A DNA stretch of 64,000 nt, from NCBI GenBank assembly GCA_048262655.1, contig JBLXEY010000001.1:124001-188000 (forward strand), given 5' to 3'. The DNA is from JABMNT01 sp048262655. Lineage in GTDB: Bacteria > Pseudomonadota > Alphaproteobacteria > Rhodospirillales > Casp-alpha2. Position 1 is the stretch's first letter, and each line of letters opens with the position of its first letter. Below, one piece after another: positions 54,215 to 62,441 of this stretch. The position numbers and the translations under genes were made by a program. Below the pieces are notes generated by a model. The model was not told the origin of the DNA and searched no databases. It saw nothing but the letters and a program-made list of their open reading frames with translations.

Positions 54215-55816
54215 TTAGTCGAAGTTTCTATACTCTGTCGTTCCGTCACGCTCAATTTGCCCGACCAAATCTACTTCCCAGGTCAAATACTGCTCCATGG
54301 CCTGTTCGATATTCTTGTCATCATCATGGAACTCATAAGGTTTGTACCAAAGATCGACGGGCTCAGCGGCCATATGAGTAAATCCGTTTTCCAGGGGATG
54401 TCCCGCCGCCGCCCAGGCACGAGTTCCCCCTTCAAGCACTCTAACAATACGCCCGGCTGCTAGCGCTTCTTCGTAAACCAGGGCCGCGAATGCGCCATCC
54501 GGGGAGGTTAAAATCAACGTTGGGGTTTCTGGAACGCGAGTCAGATTCTCAGCCAATTGGGAGCGGATGGCAAACCAGCTACCGGGAATATGCCCATCAT
54601 CACGGTACTGAATGCTGGTCGCCAGATCGACAACAACAGCCTCTCCATTATCCAGTAGACGGGCCGCTTCATTTACAGCAATCAAATGAGCCTTTACTTC
54701 ATCAGGGATAACAGGCGTTTGTTGCGGCGCCGGCTCAACAAAAGAACTTTCCGCATCTTTCAAAACAAAAACCTCATCCCAACCCATTTGGATGAGCCAA
54801 GAAGCAGACATAGACGCACGCACGCCATCGGCGTCTATCAGCACCAAACGGGCCCGACGAACGCCGACGTAGTGATCGGTCGCCTGCACAAGCTGCCCGC
54901 CCGGTGCTGACTTCGATCCAGGCCAATGGGAAATCGCAAATTCTGACGGGTCGCGGACATCTAAATAGAACGTCGTCTTTGAAGAATCATCGCGCCATGA
55001 CTGGGCCGTTTCTTCATCAACAATTCGTACCCCAAACTTTGCTCTGACGGCTTCCGCCCGTTCCAATGATACCGCATGCGCCGCCGCTGATTGTTCACCG
55101 AATGTCCGCGTTTGGCCCCGTTCCAATTTCAATCCTGCCAAATGCCAGCCCATGGTGCCATTTTCAACAGCCATCACCGGATTTGGAATTCCAGCATTGA
55201 TTAGGGACTGAGCACCGATGATGCTTCTTGTTCGGCCCGCACAATTCACAACAACCGTCGTTTCAGGGTTCGGCGCCAAGTCGTGAATGCGATAGACCAA
55301 CTCTGCACCGGGTACGTCGATCCCGCCCGGAATATTCATTGCGTGATATTCTTTATAGGGCCGGCTGTCCAGGATGACGAAATCCTTCCCCGCCTCTTGC
55401 ATGGCGACAATGTCTTTAGCCTTAAGGTGCGGCGTGCGGCAGGTGGTTTCAACAAACTCGCCGAAGGCTTTGCTGGGAACATGGACACCGGAAAACAACT
55501 CAAAGCCAGATGCGCCCCAGCCTTCGACGCCACCTTCCATAATGGCGATGCGTTTATAACCCAACGCTTGCAAACGGTTAGCACCCAGCTCACAAAGATC
55601 CGTATCATCCGCGCCCGCGCATACAACAACCTGGACATCTTTTCTGGGCACCAATCCCTCGACAAAAAGTTCCAACCGACTGAGCGGACAATTGATTGCA
55701 AACAACAGGTGGCTTTTTGCAAACACACCACCTTCACGTAAGTCGAGAAGAGCAAGCTCATCTCGACCCAAAATCAGAGTCCTTACATCGGCAGGCGATA
55801 GGCTTGCACGGCTCAT
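54215..55816 (-). CDS. Four-domain rhodanese-like sulfurtransferase
   Basis: A 533-aa protein of four tandem rhodanese domains. Domain 1 (about 5-110) has Cys66 in VVVCAGAD. Domain 2 (about 130-230) has Cys192 in VVNCAGRTRS, a typical persulfide loop. Domain 3 (about 265-355) has Asp328 in the Cys position, and domain 4 (about 372-470) has Ser438. So only the first two can carry a persulfide in the usual way. It transfers sulfane sulfur, for example from thiosulfate or a persulfide. It abuts a cysteine-dioxygenase-like cupin with no gap. Confidence 0.88.
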   Translation of the reverse strand: MSRASLSPADVRTLILGRDELALLDLREGGVFAKSHLLFAINCPLSRLELFVEGLVPRKDVQVVVCAGADDTDLCELGANRLQALGYKRIAIMEGGVEGWGASGFELFSGVHVPSKAFGEFVETTCRTPHLKAKDIVAMQEAGKDFVILDSRPYKEYHAMNIPGGIDVPGAELVYRIHDLAPNPETTVVVNCAGRTRSIIGAQSLINAGIPNPVMAVENGTMGWHLAGLKLERGQTRTFGEQSAAAHAVSLERAEAVRAKFGVRIVDEETAQSWRDDSSKTTFYLDVRDPSEFAISHWPGSKSAPGGQLVQATDHYVGVRRARLVLIDADGVRASMSASWLIQMGWDEVFVLKDAESSFVEPAPQQTPVIPDEVKAHLIAVNEAARLLDNGEAVVVDLATSIQYRDDGHIPGSWFAIRSQLAENLTRVPETPTLILTSPDGAFAALVYEEALAAGRIVRVLEGGTRAWAAAGHPLENGFTHMAAEPVDLWYKPYEFHDDDKNIEQAMEQYLTWEVDLVGQIERDGTTEYRNFD

Positions 55817-56410
55817 TTAAAGGGCCTTAATGTTCTGGCTGGCTGGGAAAACCTTATAGGTCCCCATCTCTTGATCATACATAACACGCTCGTGCAATTG
55901 CTCCAGAGCCAAACCATACATATGGAGATGAACCGTCTTCTCGTCGCCTTCCACGTGGATGGAATGAATATCATCCGGCAAAAAGGCGACACCCGTTCCA
56001 TACTCCACCACGACTTCATCAATTTGTTTCAACGTTCCCTCGCCCGCGATGGAGCCATCGTCTGTGCGCTCGTAAATTTTATTGATCTCTTCGCCCGCGA
56101 TCCCTGCGATCACGGCCCATGTTGTATGATTATGGGGACGAACACCTTTGCCCGGCATTCCAACAGATGCATAAAGAGCAAATCGATGATCATCGTCTTC
56201 GGACAACCGGTAAATCACACCGTTACCGTCGGTCTTGGGGTCGACAGGAAAATCAGCGAGTGGGAACAGGCCGTCAATTTTCGCCAATTCAATCACATGG
56301 GCCTTGATCTCACTTATGGAGTCCCGGGTAATCCCCTTGGTTTTTTCCGTCGTTCGGATTTTTTCGATGGTTTTTTTGACTTCATGTTCACGCGTTTGCA
56401 TATGATCCAT
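55817..56410 (-). CDS. Cysteine dioxygenase/3-mercaptopropionate dioxygenase-like cupin
   Basis: A 197-aa cupin related to thiol dioxygenases. The first metal-binding histidines are in VRPHNHTTWAVIAG and a third His lies in PDDIHSIHVEG, matching the 3-His iron site of cysteine and 3-mercaptopropionate dioxygenases. Such enzymes oxidise a thiol to a sulfinate. Whether the substrate is cysteine, 3-mercaptopropionate or another thiol cannot be told here. The ATG at 56410 is preceded by AAAGG; an ATG at 56401 is an alternative. It directly precedes the rhodanese gene. Confidence 0.8.
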   Translation of the reverse strand: MDHMQTREHEVKKTIEKIRTTEKTKGITRDSISEIKAHVIELAKIDGLFPLADFPVDPKTDGNGVIYRLSEDDDHRFALYASVGMPGKGVRPHNHTTWAVIAGIAGEEINKIYERTDDGSIAGEGTLKQIDEVVVEYGTGVAFLPDDIHSIHVEGDEKTVHLHMYGLALEQLHERVMYDQEMGTYKVFPASQNIKAL

Positions 56411-56423
56411 ATCTTCGGCCTTT

Positions 56424-57626
56424 CTAAATCGTGTTTTTCGTTCGGAGCTCTTTAATGCGGGAGGCGGGGTAGCCCAACTCCTCCAGCAATTCATCGGTAT
56501 TTGCCCCCAACTGCGGTGCCGGTCGGGCAGGTGTTTTTGAGCCGCCACTGACAACGGGCGAATTTAATATTTTGTAACTTCCGTGGCCTGGCAGTTCCAC
56601 ATCCTGAATGCGATCACTGTCAGTAACGTAAGGGTTTTCCAAAGCTTCAGACAAACTGTTCAAAGCCGACGCCGGGACGACGCCCGAAAACAGCTCCATC
56701 CAATCAGAAGTTGTCCGATTTGATAATTCCTGATCCAGCATGTCCTGAATAAGGCTTCGATTTTCCAAGCGGTCTTTAAAGGTCAAAAACCGTTTATCAT
56801 CTGCCCAATCATCCCGACCCAATGTTTGACATAGAACAGGCCAAAACTTTTCCTTATTGCACATCAAATAAATCCAGCCGTCCTGCGTCGCATAGAGTTG
56901 GCAAGGCGTCAGGACAGGGTGGGCTGAACGTTCGGTGCGGGTTTGTTCATGCCCTTCGTTAAGATACCACATGGCGGGATAGGCAAGATTAGATAGCGCC
57001 ACATCAAAGAGACTCACATCCATGTCTCGCCCTGCACCCGTCGCCCGCGCCCCCGTGACCCCCGCTAATGTTGCGTAGGCCAGGGCCAGCCCTGTCATTT
57101 GATCAACCACAGACAACCCCATTCGGGTCGGCGGACTCCCCGGCTCTCCCGTTAGCGAGAAATACCCGGCTTCCGCCTGCATCAAATAATCAAACCCTGG
57201 CCAAGCAGCGCGGGGGCCCGTCCGTCCGTAAGCAGACAAATGGGCACAGACAATCTTCGGATTGATTTCTCCGAGCACGTCATAGGTCAGCCCCAGCTTA
57301 CCAGGAACATCACCGCGTAAATTGGAGGCAACGGCGTCAGCCGATTTCACAAGGTCGTGAAAAACAGCCATGCCGTCAGGCTGACTTAAATCAATGGACA
57401 TGCTTTTTTTATTGCGATTATAGGCATGAAAAAACTCTGAATCATCGGGCGTAAAAAAATAGGGCCCCACATCCCGGGCAAAATCACCGCCGGTATTCGG
57501 GTTTTCAATCTTAATAACCTCTGCCCCCTGATCCGCCAGGAACATTGTACCAAAAGGGCCGGCACCGTATTGCTCGACAGCCAGTACGCGCACACCTTCT
57601 AGCGGTAAGGGTTTATCTAACGTCAC
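56424..57626 (-). CDS. CaiB/BaiF-family CoA transferase (class III), second copy
   Basis: A 400-aa class III CoA transferase. LEGVRVLAVEQYGAGPFGTM and ADQGAEVIKIENP form the N-terminal CoA-binding region, and the catalytic Asp is in LSVVDQMTGL. Its ATG overlaps the upstream acyl-CoA dehydrogenase by 4 bp, and its stop is 13 bp before the cupin. It is suited to activate a carboxylate, such as a sulfinate or thiol acid, with CoA. Confidence 0.92.
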   Translation of the reverse strand: MTLDKPLPLEGVRVLAVEQYGAGPFGTMFLADQGAEVIKIENPNTGGDFARDVGPYFFTPDDSEFFHAYNRNKKSMSIDLSQPDGMAVFHDLVKSADAVASNLRGDVPGKLGLTYDVLGEINPKIVCAHLSAYGRTGPRAAWPGFDYLMQAEAGYFSLTGEPGSPPTRMGLSVVDQMTGLALAYATLAGVTGARATGAGRDMDVSLFDVALSNLAYPAMWYLNEGHEQTRTERSAHPVLTPCQLYATQDGWIYLMCNKEKFWPVLCQTLGRDDWADDKRFLTFKDRLENRSLIQDMLDQELSNRTTSDWMELFSGVVPASALNSLSEALENPYVTDSDRIQDVELPGHGSYKILNSPVVSGGSKTPARPAPQLGANTDELLEELGYPASRIKELRTKNTI

Positions 57627-58792
57627 ACCGGATTTCTTTCGACCAGTTGGCGGGCAATAATGATCCGCTGCAATTCGTTGGTTCCTTCACCAATCGCCAA
57701 CAACGGCGCGTCACGATAATAACGTTCGATGTTGAACTCTTTTGAATACCCATAAGCCCCATGGATACGCACGGCTTCTTCTGCATTTTTCATGGCGGCT
57801 TCTGTTGCAAATAACTTAGCCATACCCGCTTCCATATCACAGCGCTCCCCAGTATCGTAAGCGTTTGCGGCCTTATCGACCAACAGTTTGGCCGCTTCAA
57901 CACGGGTCGCCATTTCAGCTAATTTAATCTGAATTGATTGATGCTCACAAATGGGCTTTCCAAAGGTTTTCCGAACTTGTGAATAAGCGACACTCTCATC
58001 CAGTGCAGCTCGCGCCAAACCGACACCGCGCGCGGCAACGTTGATGCGGCCCAGCTCAAGGCCTGACAAAATTTGCTGTAAACCGCGTCCTTCCGCTGCG
58101 CCAATCAGGCGATCCGCCGGGACCCTAACGTTATCAAAATGCAACTCTGCCGTATCAATGCCCCGATAACCCAGTTTTTTTAGCTTTTTACCCTCATAGC
58201 CGTGTGCTTTATCCACCAGTATAAGGCTCATTCCCTTATGGGGCGGATCCGTATCCGGGTCTGTTTTAACAAGTACGGCCAGCAGATCACCTTCTATGGA
58301 ATTGGTGATCCACATCTTTGAGCCATTTATCACATAGTCGTCACCATCCCGAACCGCTTGTGTGCGCACCGCCTGCAGATCAGTGCCACAATCCGGTTCT
58401 GTAAGGGCAGCACCACCGCGCAATTCGCCACTGGCAAATTTTGGTAAGAATTGCTTTTTCATTTCGTCAGAGCCAAAACGCTGAACCGCTGCCGCCATCA
58501 TCAGATGCGAATTATAAAAACCCGGCACCGATATCCAGACAGCCGCCATGCGTTCAACGATTTTCGAATAGACACTGGCGGAAAGTCCCAGACCACCATA
58601 CTCAGGAGAAATAGTGGCGCCAAACAACCCCATTTCAGCCATTTTATCGACCATTTCTGCTGGATAGGTATCGCTTTCTTCAAAGTCACGCACATAAGGG
58701 ACAACATCGCGTTCCAGGAACTGGTCAACAGCGTGCAGCAAGAGGGTTTCTTCCTCGCTTGGCGTAATATTACCCGGATAGGGATCAGTCAC
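57623..58792 (-). CDS. Acyl-CoA dehydrogenase with canonical catalytic Glu
   Basis: A 389-aa acyl-CoA dehydrogenase. ALTEPDCGTDLQAVRTQAV and RKTFGKPICEHQSIQIKLAE are FAD-binding elements. The catalytic base is in IGEGTNELQR at the normal C-terminal position, unlike the 47.9-49.0 kb copy. It should perform alpha-beta oxidation of an acyl-CoA thioester formed by the neighbouring CaiB gene. It is separated by 95 bp from the carboxypeptidase-like hydrolase upstream, the largest gap in the nine-gene run. Confidence 0.93.
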   Translation of the reverse strand: MTDPYPGNITPSEEETLLLHAVDQFLERDVVPYVRDFEESDTYPAEMVDKMAEMGLFGATISPEYGGLGLSASVYSKIVERMAAVWISVPGFYNSHLMMAAAVQRFGSDEMKKQFLPKFASGELRGGAALTEPDCGTDLQAVRTQAVRDGDDYVINGSKMWITNSIEGDLLAVLVKTDPDTDPPHKGMSLILVDKAHGYEGKKLKKLGYRGIDTAELHFDNVRVPADRLIGAAEGRGLQQILSGLELGRINVAARGVGLARAALDESVAYSQVRKTFGKPICEHQSIQIKLAEMATRVEAAKLLVDKAANAYDTGERCDMEAGMAKLFATEAAMKNAEEAVRIHGAYGYSKEFNIERYYRDAPLLAIGEGTNELQRIIIARQLVERNPV

Positions 58793-58887
58793 GGCGATTC
58801 TCCGGTAAAATTGATCAGTAAAATACAGCCTAAAGCATCGGCTATATCAGGCCAGCGGTCAACATGGCGATCCGCAAAAAAAGAAAG

Positions 58888-60117
58888 CTAATGTGCCTTT
58901 TTTAGGATCACCTGCAACAAGACATCCGCACCGGCCTTTAGGTGCTCCGCTTCGGTAAATTCTGCAACGTTATGACTTATCCCGCCACGACTTGGCACAA
59001 AAATCATCGCTGTAGGGCAGTGCGGAGCAAACATTTGCGCATCATGCCCGGCCCCCGATGGCATCCGCTTCACCGATAGCCCCAGGGCCTGTGCCGTATC
59101 ATCAATCAAGGTGACCATATCACCATCAAAGGGAACAGGATCAAGACGGACGAGTGATCGTTTTTGCACTGAAACGCCTTCCGCCTTGCAGATATCTGAA
59201 ACTGCGGTTTCCATGTGCTGTTCGGCGACTTTTAAAACCTCATTATCAGTATTACGAAGATCCACCGAGACTTTCGCCTCCTTCGCGATCACGTTAATCA
59301 GATTAGGTATCAATTCTGTTACGCCAACAGTAGCAACTTGATCTCCACCAATCTCCTTGGCGATCCGACGCGCTGCCACACCGATAGCAGACGCAGCAAA
59401 CCCGGCATCATTACGCATGCTCATAGGCGTTGTCCCGGCATGATTGGCGGTTCCCTGCAGTGTGTATTCGGTCCAGGAAATCCCCTGAACCTTTTCGACC
59501 GCGCCAATTTCCAGGTTTTCTGCTTCTAATACAGGCCCCTGCTCAATATGCAGCTCGATAAAACAATCGGCGCGCGCTTCACCGACCGGGATGTCTCCGG
59601 CATATCCGATCCGCGCCAGCTCATCTCCCAAAACCGTGCCATCGTTACCAACAACGGCCAACATCTCAGCTAAATCAAACTGCCCTTGATGGACGGCACT
59701 TCCCATCATATCCGGCGCATAGCGAACGCCTTCTTCATTGGTGAAAAAGGCAACGGCAAGAGGCTTTCGCGTCGTTAGATTGGCATCATTGAGGCACTGC
59801 ACAACCTCCAACCCGGCCAATACTCCCAGATTTCCATCAAAGCGACCACCCGTCCCAACCGTATCAATGTGCGACCCCGTCATTACCGGTGGTCCGGGCT
59901 CTAAGCCACGACGAACACCAACCACGTTACCGATCTGATCAATACTGACATCCAGTCCCAGTTCATGCATCCAGCCAACGACCCTATCGCGCCCCTGACG
60001 GTCCTCATCGCTCAAGGCAAGGCGGCAATTCCCCCCACCATCGATTGCACCAATGCTCGCAAGCGCATCTAAGCGCCACAAAAGCCGATCAAGGTTTATG
60101 CGCAACGACGATAGCAT
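58888..60117 (-). CDS. N-carbamoyl-amino-acid/allantoate amidohydrolase (M20 family)
   Basis: A 409-aa di-zinc M20 hydrolase of the AllC/carbamoylase group. Metal ligands are visible in GSHIDTVGTGGRFDGNLGVL (His and Asp), in FFTNEEG (Glu) and in ELHIEQGPVLE (His). VPSRGGISHN near the C-terminus is typical. It removes carbamoyl groups from N-carbamoyl-amino acids, or acts on allantoate. It starts 3 bp after the MaoC-like gene. The candidate partner hydantoinase/oxoprolinase is in the 37-41 kb region. Confidence 0.9.
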   Translation of the reverse strand: MLSSLRINLDRLLWRLDALASIGAIDGGGNCRLALSDEDRQGRDRVVGWMHELGLDVSIDQIGNVVGVRRGLEPGPPVMTGSHIDTVGTGGRFDGNLGVLAGLEVVQCLNDANLTTRKPLAVAFFTNEEGVRYAPDMMGSAVHQGQFDLAEMLAVVGNDGTVLGDELARIGYAGDIPVGEARADCFIELHIEQGPVLEAENLEIGAVEKVQGISWTEYTLQGTANHAGTTPMSMRNDAGFAASAIGVAARRIAKEIGGDQVATVGVTELIPNLINVIAKEAKVSVDLRNTDNEVLKVAEQHMETAVSDICKAEGVSVQKRSLVRLDPVPFDGDMVTLIDDTAQALGLSVKRMPSGAGHDAQMFAPHCPTAMIFVPSRGGISHNVAEFTEAEHLKAGADVLLQVILKKAH

Positions 60118-60120
60118 CTC

Positions 60121-60639
60121 TTAGTAATCAGCCGCATCGTCAACTGCATAACCTCGCTTCGGGATTAACATGGTCCGTTCAAAAGACATGACTTCGACAC
60201 CGTCCTGATTCTTCCCTGTTGTCCTAATAGAAACGATGCCTTGTGTCGGTCGTGACTTGCTTTCACGGATCGAAAGAACCTCGCTTTCCGCATAGAGCGT
60301 ATCACCATTAAAAACCGGGGCTGGCATTTTAACTTTATCCCACCCCAGATTGGCGATGGTTTTTTGGCTGACGTCGGAAACGCTCATGCCAGCAACAATG
60401 GACAACGTCAGGCACGAATTGACCAATGGTTTGCCAAATTCACTTTGGGCTGCATATTTTGCGTCAAAGTGCAGCGGGTGCTGGTTCATGGTCAGCAGTG
60501 TAAACCACGTATTGTCCGCTTCTGATATGGTTCGGCCTGGCCGGTGCTCATAAACATCACCAACCTTAAAATCTTCCAAATATCGCCCATAAGATTCGCG
60601 ATATCGATTTGAGCCGACTTCTTTTGCTTCAGCAACCAT
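60121..60639 (-). CDS. MaoC-family hydratase
   Basis: A 172-aa hot-dog-fold protein of the MaoC/mesaconyl-CoA hydratase group. ISEADNTWFTLLTMNQHPLH holds the conserved hydratase region with an active-site Asp/His pair. It hydrates a trans-2-enoyl-CoA. It is the first gene of the nine-gene minus-strand run. The 191 bp upstream hold the divergent promoter region of the DUF1194 gene. Confidence 0.9.
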   Translation of the reverse strand: MVAEAKEVGSNRYRESYGRYLEDFKVGDVYEHRPGRTISEADNTWFTLLTMNQHPLHFDAKYAAQSEFGKPLVNSCLTLSIVAGMSVSDVSQKTIANLGWDKVKMPAPVFNGDTLYAESEVLSIRESKSRPTQGIVSIRTTGKNQDGVEVMSFERTMLIPKRGYAVDDAADY

Positions 60640-60749
60640 TTAAAACATCTCTCTTCATAAAGTGAAACTGCTGTATAGTTAAATCATGTCTGGGTTTGTT
60701 CGAAAAGCGATCACTTTCATACGCTGGCAATACACACGCGCCACGCCTG

Positions 60750-60779
60750 TTGATCCCCGATTGGTCAACCCCATATAAT
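60750..60779 (+). promoter_or_regulatory. Sigma-70-type promoter of the DUF1194-dehalogenase pair
   Basis: TTGATC at 60750-60755 and a perfect TATAAT at 60774-60779 are separated by 18 bp, giving a transcription start near 60786 and a leader of about 45 bases to the ATG at 60831. It is the clearest vegetative promoter pattern I found in the window. Confidence 0.65.
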
Positions 60780-60830
60780 AAACAGAGAGAATTTGACTAG
60801 CCAAACGCATCGCAACAGTCAGGCACCCAA

Positions 60831-61556
60831 ATGAAAGTATTACAACGGCATATCTTCCTATTCTTTTTCTCAAGTTTTGCGCTCAGCACTTTTTCAGCGC
60901 AGGCGCAATCTCTAACCCCTGTTGATCTAGAATTGGCGTTTGTCGTCGATGCGTCGGGCAGTATCGATGATGATGAGTTTCGGCTTCAGCGTCAGGGGTA
61001 TGCAGACGCCCTGCTGAACCCAAAAGTTCAAGGTGCCATCAACAGCGGTTTTCTGAGATCAATCGCGGTTTCTTATGTCGAATTTTCCGCCAGTGGGTGC
61101 ACCGAAATGAGTGTTCCCTGGACTCAAATCAGTGATTTAGCGAGCGCGAAAAGCTTTGGGGACCGCATCCTTGCGACGCCAAGATCTTCTTGCTCGGGTG
61201 GCAATGCCATAGGCGAAGGTGTAGCGCTTGCAGCAACATCAATGGACAGCAATTCCTATGAAGGAACCCGGCGGGTCATAGATGTGTCCGGCGACGGGCC
61301 CAACACCATGGGAATACCGGTAGAGTTTGCCCGCGATGCCGCTATCGCAAACCGAATTACGATTAATGGACTGGTGATCAACCGACCCGAAATGCCTGAT
61401 CTGGACGAATATTTTCGCTCGGCAATCATCGGCGGACGAAGGTCATTTGTGATCAAGGCCGAGAACCGGCAAACGTTTGCAGCAGCGATTTTAAAAAAAA
61501 TGATCTTAGAAATAGCCGATCTAAAAACATACGACGCGGCGGGCCTTGCCCAATGA
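60831..61556 (+). CDS. DUF1194 exported von Willebrand factor A-like protein
   Basis: A 241-aa secreted protein. A hydrophobic signal peptide ends at SAQA (residues 22-25). The mature part has a vWA-type metal-ion-dependent adhesion site DASGS at 40-44 and later GNAIGEGV and DVSGDGPN loops, as in DUF1194. It may bind a protein or metal in the periplasm. Its last 4 bp overlap the dehalogenase start, so translation may be coupled, although the two products seem functionally unlike. Confidence 0.88.
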   Translation: MKVLQRHIFLFFFSSFALSTFSAQAQSLTPVDLELAFVVDASGSIDDDEFRLQRQGYADALLNPKVQGAINSGFLRSIAVSYVEFSASGCTEMSVPWTQISDLASAKSFGDRILATPRSSCSGGNAIGEGVALAATSMDSNSYEGTRRVIDVSGDGPNTMGIPVEFARDAAIANRITINGLVINRPEMPDLDEYFRSAIIGGRRSFVIKAENRQTFAAAILKKMILEIADLKTYDAAGLAQ

Positions 61557-62440
61557 TAGATTTTTTTAAAGATTTTAACTTAACAAAAGTGGAAACCCGC
61601 CGCGGCCCCATGCGGTTGCGAACATTTGGCGACGGTCCGCCTTTGTTAATGCTGCATGGCAATCCGCAAACCCATGCCATGTGGCATCGGGTCGCACCTG
61701 AACTGGCCGAACATTATCGTGTCATTTGTCCAGACTTGTGCGGTTATGGCCAATCTTTCAAACCACCGCCGTCCGCCGACCATGCCGCCTACGCAAAGAC
61801 AAAAATGGCGGGAGACATGGTTGAACTGATGGAAATTCTCGGTCATTCAAAATTCCAGGTGGCGGCCCATGACCGCGGTGCTCGGGTCGCCCATCGGATG
61901 GCCATTGATCATTCAGACAAAATCGAAAAACTGGCGCTCCTGGATATTGTCCCAACCATCGAACATTTTGAACGAGCAGACATGGCCTTTGCTATGGGCT
62001 ATTATCACTGGTTTTGGTTCGCGCAACCCTACCCGTTTCCAGAAAATGTTATTAACGCGGCGCCAGAAGACTGGTTCAACGCGCATACATCCCGCGAACC
62101 AAAAGACGCGGGGTTTTTCCATCCTGAAGCCTTGGCCGACTATTTGAAGGCCGCACATGACCCGAATATGATCCAGGGTATGTGTGAAGACTATCGCGCC
62201 GCCGCGACCATTGATATGGTTGATGATCGAAAAAGCCGGGAGGCTGGCAATCAAATAACATGTCCCCTATTGGTCCTTTGGGGAGCCAAAGGCAAGATTG
62301 GCCAATGGTACGACGCCTTGGAAATTTGGCGAGACTATTGCACTAACGAAGTTACCGGAGGCGAGATAGCATCCGGACACTATCTTGCCGAAGAAGCACC
62401 CGAAAGTGTCCTAGAGCAGTTCCGAGGCTTCTTCGACTAA
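61553..62440 (+). CDS. Fluoroacetate dehalogenase-type alpha/beta hydrolase
   Basis: A 295-aa alpha/beta hydrolase closely matching the Rhodopseudomonas fluoroacetate dehalogenase RPA1163 (EC 3.8.1.3). The nucleophile Asp107 is in HDRGAR, with Arg108 and Arg111 placed to bind the carboxylate. Asp131, catalytic His276 in SGHYL, and the halide pocket His152, Trp153 and Tyr214 correspond to Asp134, His280, His155, Trp156 and Tyr219. Surrounding segments YHWFWFAQP and MCEDYRA also align. One difference is Asn37 where that enzyme has Phe (HGNPQT for HGFPQT). It should hydrolyse haloacetates to glycolate. Confidence 0.88.
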   Translation: MIDFFKDFNLTKVETRRGPMRLRTFGDGPPLLMLHGNPQTHAMWHRVAPELAEHYRVICPDLCGYGQSFKPPPSADHAAYAKTKMAGDMVELMEILGHSKFQVAAHDRGARVAHRMAIDHSDKIEKLALLDIVPTIEHFERADMAFAMGYYHWFWFAQPYPFPENVINAAPEDWFNAHTSREPKDAGFFHPEALADYLKAAHDPNMIQGMCEDYRAAATIDMVDDRKSREAGNQITCPLLVLWGAKGKIGQWYDALEIWRDYCTNEVTGGEIASGHYLAEEAPESVLEQFRGFFD

Positions 62441-62441
62441 T

